A DNA stretch of 49,825 nucleotides from a virus: IMG/VR virus record IMGVR_UViG_3300033388_000805, positions 1-49,825 of that record. One strand, given 5' to 3'. The translations under genes and the position numbers were made by a program. The notes below the pieces were generated by a model. The model did not search any database. It was not told the DNA's origin and saw nothing but the letters and a program-made list of their open reading frames with translations. Of this stretch, positions 1 through 9,800 are shown piece after piece; the first letter of the stretch is position 1, and each line of letters starts with the position of its first letter.

Positions 1-114
1 ATCATGGTAGCCCAGAGTATCCCTCTGACTTCTGATGTGTATTGGGATAAACGTCTATTGACTTGGTTCATTGATTCTTATCTCGCCATCGGTTGCGGTC
101 CTGATCGAACTGAT
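1..114. repeat. Terminal overlap, left copy (circular assembly)
   Basis: This stretch is identical, base for base, to the last 114 bases of the window. It lies inside the major capsid gene and keeps that reading frame open across the join. It is therefore best read as the overlap of a circularly closed assembly, not as the physical ends of the phage. Confidence 0.95.
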
Positions 115-141
115 GTAGGCGCAGGGATCTTTAAAGCATAG
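1..141 (+). CDS. Major capsid protein, 3' end (continues from 48854)
   Basis: The frame is open from base 1 to TAG at 139-141 and encodes the last 46 residues of the capsid protein, ending in GAGIFKA. Joined to the part starting at 48854 it gives one gene of 332 codons (858 nt before the repeat plus 141 nt here). T7 gp10A has about 345 residues. The gene is followed by an untranslated stretch and a strong hairpin terminator, as T7 gene 10 is followed by T-phi. The start is not in this fragment; the split is produced only by the choice of break point. Confidence 0.9.
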   Translation: MMVAQSIPLTSDVYWDKRLLTWFIDSYLAIGCGPDRTDVGAGIFKA

Positions 142-151
142 AATAAGTAGC

Positions 152-167
152 ATTAACACCCTCTACG
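152..167 (+). promoter_or_regulatory. Weak candidate phage-polymerase promoter
   Basis: ATTAACACCCTCTACG shares the ATTAA and ACCCTCTA blocks with the clear promoter at 43757-43780, but it lacks the three bases between them and the AGTA that follows. It sits just after the capsid stop and ahead of the tail genes, a sensible place for a late promoter. The match is imperfect, so this is only a candidate. Confidence 0.25.
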
Positions 168-250
168 CCTCTCAACCCCTAGTGGCAAGTGAAGCGCACT
201 TAGAGGGTTCTTTGGCATAGCCCTAGCATATGTCCTCTCCCGGCGCTCGT

Positions 251-279
251 TTGATCGGTGAAGAACACTAGGTTATAAT
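251..279 (+). promoter_or_regulatory. Sigma-70-like promoter inside the late region
   Basis: TTGATC at 251-256 and a perfect TATAAT at 274-279 are separated by exactly 17 bases. The expected start, about 285-287, falls within the left arm of the hairpin terminator at 283-319. A transcript from here would lack part of that arm and could escape termination into the tail genes. The match is strong by eye; activity is inferred. Confidence 0.5.
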
Positions 280-282
280 TGA

Positions 283-319
283 GCCTCCTTGGGGAATATC
301 CCTGGGGAGGCTTTTTTTT
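283..319 (+). terminator. Terminator after the major capsid gene
   Basis: GCCTCC at 283-288 pairs with GGAGGC at 306-311, with a further GGGA/TCCC pairing inside, and is followed by eight T residues. It lies between the capsid and tail tube A genes, the position of T-phi in T7. It should reduce, not abolish, transcription of the tail genes. Confidence 0.8.
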
Positions 320-333
320 CATATTGGAGATTC

Positions 334-900
334 ATGGAACAGACAGAGTTAAAAGTAGTTAATGCACTACTAAAGATTATCGGAGAATCACCTCTGAATA
401 CAGTAGATTTGAGTCACCCTGATGTCCTGTCTGCTCTAGGAGTCTGGGAAGAGACGAGTTCAGAGATACAATCTAGAGGATGGTGGTTCAATTTAGAAAC
501 CTGGGAATTACCTGTGGAAACCTCAGGGGAAGTTAAGCTCCCTAGTACAACCACAGCGGTACTCGCAACGGATACGAATTATATCAAGAGGGGCAGTAAG
601 TTATACCGCCTAGATACGCATAACTATGATTTCAGTGAGTTCAATACAGTAGACGCTGACCTCGTAACCGAATGGAGCATAGAAGATCTACCACCAACGG
701 CCTTCAATTACATCCTGGCAGAAGCTAAGGCAACTATGTTAGCCGACTTCGCTATGGATGCTAATAAACTAACTAAGCTCACTAATGCAGCAACCCTAGC
801 GTACCATAGGTTACAAGTCCAGAATCTTAAATTCAGTGGGCCTAATGCTACTACAAGTGGTGCTGCCCAGACGTTACTACAGAATCAACCAACTAGATAG
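334..900 (+). CDS. Tail tubular protein A (T7 gp11-like)
   Basis: This 188-residue protein matches the T7 gp11 family in length (196 in T7), in position between capsid and tail tube B, and in its N-terminus, which has the family pattern IGESPLN, then HPDV, then a QSRGWWFN block. In the virion it forms the upper tail ring between portal and nozzle. The ATG at 334 follows GGAGA with good spacing. A longer frame begins upstream at a TTG, but that lies inside the terminator hairpin and is rejected. The stop codon overlaps the ribosome site of the next gene. Confidence 0.85.
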   Translation: MEQTELKVVNALLKIIGESPLNTVDLSHPDVLSALGVWEETSSEIQSRGWWFNLETWELPVETSGEVKLPSTTTAVLATDTNYIKRGSKLYRLDTHNYDFSEFNTVDADLVTEWSIEDLPPTAFNYILAEAKATMLADFAMDANKLTKLTNAATLAYHRLQVQNLKFSGPNATTSGAAQTLLQNQPTR

Positions 901-909
901 GAGGCTATC

Positions 910-3384
910 ATCACAGTTTATAACGGAGCTATTGATAATCTCCTTCAAGGAGTTTCTCAGCAACCCACTAAGGAGCGCCGACCCGAGCAGTTGGAAGAGC
1001 AGGTAAATTGTACCAGTAGCATTATAAATGGCCTTAGTAAACGCCCAGGAACTTATCACCTTAAACGATGGGATAAATCAGTGTTCCCTGCTGGTAACTC
1101 TACGGCTTTCTATGCGTACGACAGAGGGGATACAGAAGAGAAGTACTTAATAGGCTTTGGGGCAGCAACCATAAGTCCTATAGATTTGAACACAGGGGAT
1201 CTCGTAGATATAGTATATGAAGCATCTGCTGATTACTTAACCACAGATGACCCCCAGAAGGACCTAAGGTTCCACACGATTGCTGACACTACGTTCATTG
1301 TGAATAAAAGTAAGACTCCCTTAACTGGTACACCTTCCCCAGAGAACGCTACTTGGCAAGCTATGATATACTGTAAGGTTGCTCATTGGGGGAAGGTATC
1401 AAGAGTAGACATAGATGGTGTCCAGGTGGCTGAGTACATAGCCCCGGCTACTATCTCGCTACCTCAATCTACTACCGCCTCTACCGCAGATAAACGTATA
1501 ACCCTGAATACCTTAGATGTAATAGCTGGACTTGAACCAGAGTTACAAGCATGGGCTACAACTAACGGTGTCACCCTAGAGATCGTTGGGGATGTCATGT
1601 ATCTCTCCAAGGCCGCTGGATCGTACTCTATTACAGTATACGATGGGAACAACGGGGTAGACCTTATTACAGTTGAGACGATGATAAGTCAGTACAGCGA
1701 TCTCCCTGATACCGCTAAGGATGGCTTTAAGGTCCAAGTTACTGGAGTAGATAACTCAGCAGATAACGATTACTACGTTAAGTTCAACACCGATAGTGAT
1801 GCCTCAGTAGGTAAAGGAGTCTGGGAGGAGTCCATAGGATTCGGCCTGGATACTACCTTTGTGGCTACCACGATGCCCCATAAGTTAATCAGGGAAGCAG
1901 ACGGGAAGTTCTATTTCAGAGAGATCGAGTGGGCCGATAGGTCTGCTGGTGACGACGATACGAACCCTGAGCCTTCCTTCGTGGGGAACACTATATCAGA
2001 TATCATTTCGTACCAGGGGAGACTCGTATTAACCACAGAGGAGAATCAGTGCGCCTCTGTGACATTCGATTACTTTAACTTCTGGGCTGCCTCTGTGATT
2101 CAATCCTCAGATGATGATCCTATAGATACCGCTTCGAGTGACAACCAAGTTACGAATCTGCATAACACCTTGGTATTCAACTCATCCCTTGTGTCGTTCT
2201 CAGATAAAGCTCAGTTCGTACACCCAGGGAATTCAGCCTTTAGTTCCAAGACGTTCTCTCTAGCTTCCCAATCTAGATACCAGAATAACGTACACTGTGA
2301 TCCTGTAGCCTCGGCTAATAGTGTGTTCTTTGCGAATAACTTCGGGTTATACACAGGTATAAAAGAGATGCGCTTCGATAGTGCTACAGAGAATACTGCT
2401 GTAGAGAGTATCACAGAGCATTGTAAGAAGTACCTCAGGGGTTCTGCCCTACAAATAGAATCAAGCACAGACTATAATATCCTGGCTGTGAGAACAACAG
2501 GGATTGATCCTGAGTTATATATCTATGAGTGGTACGATAGGGATAACAAGAGGGTACAAGCAGCCTGGCACACCTGGGACCTAGACGCTCCCCTGTTGTA
2601 CCACAAGATCATAACAGATCATATGTACCTAATCACTGACCGAGGGGATGACTACGCTATAGAGTACATAGACTTAGCTGATCAGAATACCCGAGGGGTA
2701 GAGTTCCCTGTTCGTTTAGAGACAATGGAAGAATTAAGTATTGTAGTTAATGACTCAGGGTACTATCTGCATCCTACTATAAGCGACTACACAACGATAG
2801 CTATAGACGATCTTATAGTAGTAGCCGGGAAGGATACTGGTTTAGCTGGGAAGACGCTAACTTGGGAACAAGACGGGCATTTCATTAAGCTCACCTTAGA
2901 TACCCTGGAGTTACCTGATGAAGTACTGTATGATGACACCGGGAATATCCTCACAGATGATCTAGGGGACTACTTAGTAGATGATTCCTTTGATACAACC
3001 TGTTGGGTAGGCTTACGGTACACAGCTAACGCTCAGATAACGAACCCATACGTCAGGGATAACTTCGATAGACCTAAGACCAAGGGTACGCTAAGGTACG
3101 GTTCAATGACCTTTAACCTAGCTGACACAGGGTACGTAGAAATAGAAGTAACCAGAGATAGTGGCCAGGTGTATTCCAAGGTGTACGATACGAAGATCAT
3201 TGATGACACCCTGTTCATATTGAACGGACCACCGGCTATAGAAGACGCAACTCTTCCTGTCAGTGTCAGGACGAACTCAGACCGTTGTAGAATCCAGATT
3301 AAATCAGATAGCCATTTACCGTTCTCTGTATCAGATGTAGATTGGACAGGAGATTACTATGAATCAGGTAGACGAACCAAATAA
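910..3384 (+). CDS. Tail tubular protein B (T7 gp12-like), apparent ATC start
   Basis: This is the tail nozzle protein of T7-like virions: about 824 residues here, 794 in T7. The first ATG/GTG/TTG in frame is a TTG at 991, but the family's N-terminal pattern (GVSQQP at 961-978, then EEQVN and GLSKRPGT) starts upstream of it, so the true start must be earlier. The previous gene's in-frame stop is at 898-900, leaving only 901-960. AGGAGG at 899-904 is five bases from ATC at 910-912, which would give a protein starting xTVYNGAIDNLLQG. ATC is a rare start; a sequencing error for ATG is the alternative. Identity is secure, the start is inferred. Confidence 0.85.
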   Translation: MTVYNGAIDNLLQGVSQQPTKERRPEQLEEQVNCTSSIINGLSKRPGTYHLKRWDKSVFPAGNSTAFYAYDRGDTEEKYLIGFGAATISPIDLNTGDLVDIVYEASADYLTTDDPQKDLRFHTIADTTFIVNKSKTPLTGTPSPENATWQAMIYCKVAHWGKVSRVDIDGVQVAEYIAPATISLPQSTTASTADKRITLNTLDVIAGLEPELQAWATTNGVTLEIVGDVMYLSKAAGSYSITVYDGNNGVDLITVETMISQYSDLPDTAKDGFKVQVTGVDNSADNDYYVKFNTDSDASVGKGVWEESIGFGLDTTFVATTMPHKLIREADGKFYFREIEWADRSAGDDDTNPEPSFVGNTISDIISYQGRLVLTTEENQCASVTFDYFNFWAASVIQSSDDDPIDTASSDNQVTNLHNTLVFNSSLVSFSDKAQFVHPGNSAFSSKTFSLASQSRYQNNVHCDPVASANSVFFANNFGLYTGIKEMRFDSATENTAVESITEHCKKYLRGSALQIESSTDYNILAVRTTGIDPELYIYEWYDRDNKRVQAAWHTWDLDAPLLYHKIITDHMYLITDRGDDYAIEYIDLADQNTRGVEFPVRLETMEELSIVVNDSGYYLHPTISDYTTIAIDDLIVVAGKDTGLAGKTLTWEQDGHFIKLTLDTLELPDEVLYDDTGNILTDDLGDYLVDDSFDTTCWVGLRYTANAQITNPYVRDNFDRPKTKGTLRYGSMTFNLADTGYVEIEVTRDSGQVYSKVYDTKIIDDTLFILNGPPAIEDATLPVSVRTNSDRCRIQIKSDSHLPFSVSDVDWTGDYYESGRRTK

Positions 3385-3393
3385 GGAGGTTCT

Positions 3394-4038
3394 ATGTTCA
3401 CATTAATAGCAGGACTAGCCTCCTCGATACTTGGGGGTATAGGAAAGAGAAAACAGGCAGAGGCCCAGAATAAGGCTCTAAAGGCCCAGTTCGAAATGAA
3501 CAAGAGTATCACCCAGGAAGCCCTGAGTACACTGAGTTACCGCACAGACGTGGCTGAGACTGAGGTAGTCAGAGATAGGGTTAACAGGAATATAGCAACC
3601 AAGAAGGCTGTAAGGAAAGCTACAGGAAGCGCTAAGGTTTCCGCTGCCCAACTAGGTATCGCTGGAAGAAGACCAGATTTAGCCCTCAAGGAAGCATCTA
3701 AGGAAGGCGCTAATCTGATCTCCGATAGTAACATCAACGCTCAGATCCAGTTACAGAACTTAACGAACCAGTTGAATGACACAGCGGCTACTATGGTAGC
3801 GAACCTGAATAACGCTAGACCAGTGTACGCTGAGGTTCCCGGCACAGGTGCGCTCATAGTGAACGCTGGAATTAGCTTAGTGAATTCCTATGACGGTATG
3901 AGCGATGAATCTAAATCGGAACTCAGCGCAGATGTATCGAGTTTATTCAAGAAAGATTCCATACCCGATTGGGGTGTTACTAATCACTTCGGCAATAACA
4001 CAGGCTCCGCTGGAGCGCAAATCGGAATTGGTGCTTAA
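3394..4038 (+). CDS. Internal virion protein (T7 gp14-like)
   Basis: The 214-residue product starts with a hydrophobic, glycine-rich stretch (MFTLIAGLASSILGGIG) followed by a long Ala/Gln/Lys-rich helical region, as in the T7 gp14 class of ejected core proteins (196 residues in T7). It lies directly between tail tube B and the larger gp15-like protein. In T7 the homologue is ejected and inserted in the outer membrane to start the DNA channel. The start follows AAGGAGG closely. Sequence similarity to gp14 is weak by eye; order and size carry the call. Confidence 0.7.
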   Translation: MFTLIAGLASSILGGIGKRKQAEAQNKALKAQFEMNKSITQEALSTLSYRTDVAETEVVRDRVNRNIATKKAVRKATGSAKVSAAQLGIAGRRPDLALKEASKEGANLISDSNINAQIQLQNLTNQLNDTAATMVANLNNARPVYAEVPGTGALIVNAGISLVNSYDGMSDESKSELSADVSSLFKKDSIPDWGVTNHFGNNTGSAGAQIGIGA

Positions 4039-4054
4039 TACACAAGGAAACTAT

Positions 4055-6892
4055 ATGGCAGAGTTAGAACGGACAGCAATCGGGAGTCCTTACAGACCTC
4101 TTGATACAAAGAGCCATGCGGTACAGGCTGATAGAACCTACGATGTTCTGTCCGGTCTAGCTGCATTAGCTGGTGGTACTTACAAGGTATACAAACAGGA
4201 ACACGCCAAGGAAATGACTAGGCGAGCTAAGAATGACCTAGTTAATAACACAATTAATCCTGATCTACAGGAACAGGAAATAGCTTATGCTAATACTGTA
4301 GCTAAGGGGCAAGCCCTGAATTCCTTCCAGGATTTGAAATCTCGGATGAACTCTGGTGAGTTCGATGAGATGGACCCAGAGAAGTTCCAAGGATTCATTA
4401 ATGCAGAACACAAGGCTACTACTAATGGTTACAGCACAAGTAAATACTACGAAAGTGCCACGAGTACGTATAACGATTTCTGGGTGAATAATGAGGCTAC
4501 CCTCTCAGCAGGACACGCAGGGAGATACCGTGGTGTACTCAAGGGTAAGCAACAGAATTCCTTGTCAGAGCAATTAATTAGTATGGCAAGGGCTAAAACC
4601 TTTACTACACAAGATATCATAAATGAGATAACAAGCCCAGATTATTCCCTATTGGATCATAAAGATCGTATGGATACAGCGTTGATAGCTGGAGGTCTTC
4701 TGGCTAGTACAGGGGATTCTAAGTTGCTGTCTGACTTCAACGATGAGTTCGACTTCGCTAGTGACCCTGAGCGGTATAAGTTATATCAGGCTAGCATGAA
4801 GACCGCCGATAAGATACATCGTACACAGAGTACAGAAGACTCACTACGATTATACCAGGCTTTCATTAAGAAGCGTGATGAGGGTACTCTTATACCAGAA
4901 GACTACAATGTACTTAAAGGTAAACTAAAACCCAATGGTGAACAGATTGTATCAATTACGAAGTTCTCTGAGGCATTAGCTAAGGGGTACTCTAAGCGTA
5001 TCACGGCATCACATATTAATAGTGGGGTTACTGGTATGACGAATGAGATAGACCTAACCGCTACCCACAGTGATAAAGAATTCAACGAGGTAGCGACTAT
5101 TGTATTCAATGATATCATGTCTAAAGAGATTGATTCCTTAGATAAGATGGCTATCTTAGGTACTAAGATTGTCGCCCAGAAGCGCCCTATCAAAGAAGTT
5201 ACCAGTATGGCACAGAAATGGGGGACTACACAACTGTACTTAGGGAACGATATTAATCCCTTAGCACAACAAGGGTTCACTCAATGGAAAGCTATGCGAT
5301 CCGCTATGAATAACGACAAGCTCTTTTATAAACAATTAGGACCTGGGGCTGATCGCTTTAAGTACATAGATAGCACAGCTAAGTTCACTGAGGGTACCGA
5401 GCAAGAAAAGGCTACTGCTGGTATTGAATCGGCTAGGACTATAGAAGATACTATAGCCAAGGGTATCCAGAGAAAGCACACAGTTATTACCGATGATCAG
5501 ATTAAGGTACGTGATAAAGGCTTAGAGACAGCTTTAGAGGGTGATGATACTTGGTTCGGTTGGGATTCTAATGAACTCGATGAGGCCGTAGCAGAAGCCC
5601 GTGAGTACATTAATCAGAAGTACTTTGAGAATGTGAATCTGAAACTACATGATCCAGAAGCAGCTATGGAATTAGCCATAGATCAAGTTATGAGTACAGT
5701 TAAGTTAATTGATGGTTCCCTTGTGAATACTCGTGGTATTGACACAGGAGTTAATGACTACGGAACCTTCATAGAATCATTCAAAGAGAATAAGATAATC
5801 TCTGAGGCGTTACCAGAGGGTTGGGACAACTATAAGGTTAAAGTCTCAGTAGATGACCAAGCGTACCTGATTGTAGACAAGCAGAATAACATACAGCATA
5901 CTGTTGGATTTAAGGATGCCATAGCCCTGATTAACTCAGAGAACCTAGGAATATATGATGGGGTGGACTATGACTCTATCTTCACAAAGGACTATGCTAA
6001 AACTACTGAGGGTAGGGAGAGACAGAGTTTAGAATTAGATAACAACGATGCGTTCTATAAGGATGTATTGAAGCTCGATGAATTCAAGGATCTACCCGGA
6101 TTACCTGAGTGGGCTACTATGAATCATGCTGATAGGATGCGTATCAGGACTAAGTTCTACAAGGACTACGAGAATGATATGAAGGAAGCCTTTCATGTAG
6201 TGAATCAATTGAAACTAAAGGAAGCAGTTGTACCTGAGTTTGAACTCAGTAGACAACCAGACTTTACCTTTGATGAATCTCTATACGATCCTTTTGCTGT
6301 TGAAGCTGATGATATACTATTTGGTAGGGGTATAAAAGCACCAGAGATTTCTACTAATAGGGCAGTTAGTAGTCCCGCTAATAAGTTTAAAAGTTTAATT
6401 AGTAAGGGGGAGGGTACAGGTCAGAACTATAATACAACTGTAAGGTACGGAAAAGATGCTCCCAAAGGTTTCAATGGTAATCTAACCAACAAGACTTTAC
6501 AGGAAGTATATGACCTAGGTATAGAATTCAGGAAGAACGAGCAGAAACGTACAGGCAGGATAAGTGGCAAGACTAGTTCAGCTATGGGTCGTTGGCAGAT
6601 AACAGGGCAGAATATGAAACAGATGGCTAAGGAACTGAAACTCCCGATGTCAACTAAGTTCACAGCCGAAGTACAAGACCAGATGTTAACACAGATATTA
6701 ATGAAGAAGCGTGGATTACAGAAATACATAGATGGATCTAAGACCCAGGCTAAAATGATAACCGACATAGCTAAGGAATTCGCTAGTTTCCCTAAGGATA
6801 AATCTGGGAATTCTTACTACGGCAACAAGACTAAGGCTAAAGTATCTTATAAAGATGTAGTCGCCTTATTGGATAGCTTAAAGGAGAAATAA
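4055..6892 (+). CDS. Internal virion protein (gp15-like) with C-terminal lysozyme domain
   Basis: The 945-residue protein occupies the T7 gene 15 position (747 residues in T7) and is probably an ejected core protein. Most of it is helical and charged. The last 160 or so residues look different: an SKGEG motif, a SSAMGRWQ motif, then FTAEVQDQM and KKRGL. This is the pattern of the lambda R type lytic transglycosylase, in which E follows SxG and GRYQ lies downstream. In T7 the wall-cutting domain is instead at the N-terminus of gp16, so its place here is unusual. ATG at 4055 follows AAGGAA; an in-frame start at 3905 overlaps gp14 and is rejected. Confidence 0.75.
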   Translation: MAELERTAIGSPYRPLDTKSHAVQADRTYDVLSGLAALAGGTYKVYKQEHAKEMTRRAKNDLVNNTINPDLQEQEIAYANTVAKGQALNSFQDLKSRMNSGEFDEMDPEKFQGFINAEHKATTNGYSTSKYYESATSTYNDFWVNNEATLSAGHAGRYRGVLKGKQQNSLSEQLISMARAKTFTTQDIINEITSPDYSLLDHKDRMDTALIAGGLLASTGDSKLLSDFNDEFDFASDPERYKLYQASMKTADKIHRTQSTEDSLRLYQAFIKKRDEGTLIPEDYNVLKGKLKPNGEQIVSITKFSEALAKGYSKRITASHINSGVTGMTNEIDLTATHSDKEFNEVATIVFNDIMSKEIDSLDKMAILGTKIVAQKRPIKEVTSMAQKWGTTQLYLGNDINPLAQQGFTQWKAMRSAMNNDKLFYKQLGPGADRFKYIDSTAKFTEGTEQEKATAGIESARTIEDTIAKGIQRKHTVITDDQIKVRDKGLETALEGDDTWFGWDSNELDEAVAEAREYINQKYFENVNLKLHDPEAAMELAIDQVMSTVKLIDGSLVNTRGIDTGVNDYGTFIESFKENKIISEALPEGWDNYKVKVSVDDQAYLIVDKQNNIQHTVGFKDAIALINSENLGIYDGVDYDSIFTKDYAKTTEGRERQSLELDNNDAFYKDVLKLDEFKDLPGLPEWATMNHADRMRIRTKFYKDYENDMKEAFHVVNQLKLKEAVVPEFELSRQPDFTFDESLYDPFAVEADDILFGRGIKAPEISTNRAVSSPANKFKSLISKGEGTGQNYNTTVRYGKDAPKGFNGNLTNKTLQEVYDLGIEFRKNEQKRTGRISGKTSSAMGRWQITGQNMKQMAKELKLPMSTKFTAEVQDQMLTQILMKKRGLQKYIDGSKTQAKMITDIAKEFASFPKDKSGNSYYGNKTKAKVSYKDVVALLDSLKEK

Positions 6893-9800
6893 TGCTCGCA
6901 GAACTATATAGCAACCAAGGTAATCTAGAAGCTATGAGTTCAGTTGTACAGAAAGCTGGTCTAGTGTCTTCCCCGGAGGACACTAATCAGTACACTCTGG
7001 ATGAACTGTACGCTAACGGTGCAGCTAAGAGAGATGCTATGGATGCCTACAATGAGGAACTAGATAATTACGATGACAGTATCCTCAAGGCTGTATATGG
7101 ATCTTTTAGGCATAGTACAGCATTCGGTGCATTAACTGAACAAGCAATAGAGAACGTGAACCAAGACTTTGATCCTGAGTTCAATATCGTTGACTCCATT
7201 GATGAGATTAAACTTAATGGGTATTCCAAGGAAGAACTTGAGGTACTCAGCAAGGGTCGTAATAATGAACATTTTGCATCTCTTGTAGAGAAGGTTAATG
7301 ACTACAAGGATCATAAGATGAACCTACAGGCCCTTGGTGTACCCTTAGCTATGGCCTCTCAGTTACTAGCTGAGGTAGCTAACCCTATTAACTACATACC
7401 CTTCATTGGGCAGGGAGCGGCTGCAACCCTCACAGTTAAAACAGTTCTAGCAGGGGCGGCTATTCAAGGGGCTTTTAATGCAGGGGAGGAAGCCTTAATT
7501 AGTACTGTATATAAAGACCGCAGTACAGTAGATTATGCCGCCTCGTTCGCCTTGGGGGTAGCCCTGAGCGGTACTATTAACGCAGCTAGACTCGGCCTAG
7601 ACCGTAAGCGCATAACTCAAGCGGCGACTGATGCTAAACAAACTAAGATATACGCTGAGTCTATGCTCAAGGATAAAGCCGACGAGGGTGTAGCCACAGC
7701 GAAAGCAGGACCACCCCCAGAGAGGGACTACACAGACTCTAGTGCCTTACGAGATAAAGATGGGGTATTGAATCCTGAGGTAGCTGATGATATGCGGGCC
7801 AAGGGGTACGATCCTGATAACGAAGTTGATAATTGGGTGCATCGCTATGATACACAAGGACTAATCCCTAGAGTACAGAAGGTAGTCCAGGAGACACTCA
7901 AGTTAGCTGGATTCTCCCAGACATTAGCAGGAAGTCCTAATAAGCATACTAGAGCTTTAAATAGGGTTCTATTCGAGCATGGTGAGGGTGGCACAGGTGT
8001 CCATAAGGAACACACAGCGACCCTTGAGGCTCATATGCAGCATAACTTCGTGTACGCTAAATACGCAAAGAGGTATGAAGAAGCTAAAGCACTGTTTACC
8101 CAGAGTGGTAAAGATACTGGTCTTACTATGAATGATTTCAATACAATTGCATTTAAGTACATAGATGGTGGGGAGAATTGGAAAGATCCTAGGTTAACTG
8201 AGGATATGATTAAGACGCTGGAGGACTTCCAAGGTGTATATAATACAGCCATTGGGGAGGTAACTGAAATAGCGCATAAGGCCGGTGTCTCGGAATTCAA
8301 GGATTGGCAGGGCATAGATAACTTCTTGTTCCGTCGACATGACCCTGAGGCGTTATACAAGTTAACCCAGGAGTTCGGGGACGATGGGAAGGCTATTAAG
8401 GAGTTATACCGTAAGTCTATAACTAATGGTGGTTGGAGACATTACTCGGATAAGATCATCCAGAAGGCCGGGGATAAGTACGATGCGACAGTAAAGGTAT
8501 GGAAAGCTAAAGGCTCTAAGGGACCCGAACCAGCTAAACCTGGGTACGATCCTAAAGACGTAGAAGCAGATATAGAACAGATAGCTAACGCTCTGTACAA
8601 CAGAATGATCAATAGGGCTACTACAACGACTGCTGATGCTAATCTTCTTAGTTCTGCGAACCAGAGTATACTATTAGACACCCTAGATGACCTTGGGTTA
8701 AGTGAAGCGAAGATGAAGCATTTCAAAGCTATGCTCAGAGAGTCTGGTAGGGATGTCAAAGGGGACCCATCTAAAGCTCGGATACAGATGGATATGACTA
8801 CCACTATAGATATTAACGGTAGGACCTTAAGTATGACTGATCTGTTAGATACTGATCTATCCCAAGGGTTCGCCTCAGTTGGTCGGTATTGGTTAGGAAG
8901 AGCAGCTATGGCTAGAAAGGGTGATCATCTTGCATCCGTTGCGGATATTCAGAAGACCTTGAATCATGCTGCTAAAGAAGGACTTAAAGCTGGTGTAGAT
9001 AAGAAGGTAAATAACCAAGAGACTAAGATTATGGAGCAGGGTATAAGGATGATCTTAGGGCAGTCTGCGGAAAGGGCAGATACTACAGGAGCTAAGTTCA
9101 TGCGTACCATTCGCAAGATGGCTGCTGCGTCATCCTTAGGTAGACTCGGTATAGTACAGGCAGGAGAAACAGGGCGTATGGTGGGTGCCGTAAACGCTGC
9201 CCAACGTATCCCTATGATCCGAGATTTAACTAAGGGCGTACTCACAGGTAAATTCAGTACAGCATCTCTAAAAGGTATTGAGGATTACGTCATAGGTGAT
9301 GTAGCCTTTAGGAAATTCTTGAACCACCCAGATTTCAGGGCAGATGACTTCGGAGAGAAGTCTGGTAAGGTTGATCAAGTCTTTGATAAGCTCGGGTATT
9401 ATCTTAGTCAAGCCTCTGGGTGGCACATAATGCACACTATGCAGACTAAGGGGTTAATAAATACTTTAGATCAGAAGTGGTACAAAGAGGTTATGGATGG
9501 TACTATGAAACCTACCCAGATGCGTGACTTAGGTGTAGATAATATTCTCATGGCAGACCTTAAGAGAAATATGAAGGCGCACGCTACAAAGACCGAAGGG
9601 TTAACCGGAAAGAAAACTCAGTGGGAAATGAATATAGAGAAGTGGGACCCTAAGACCCGTAGAGCTTATGGTATGATGCTCACAAGGAAATCTAATAACG
9701 CTATCCAGGGTATAATGACCGGAGAGACCCCTATGTGGCTGAATACAGAGATAGGGAAGTTCCTTGGTCAATTCAGGACGTTCTCTGTAGCTGCATTATC

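Noticed and set aside
289-333. Longer start (TTG 289) for tail tube A
   Set aside because: It lies in the terminator hairpin, adds non-conserved residues and has no ribosome site; ATG 334 has one.
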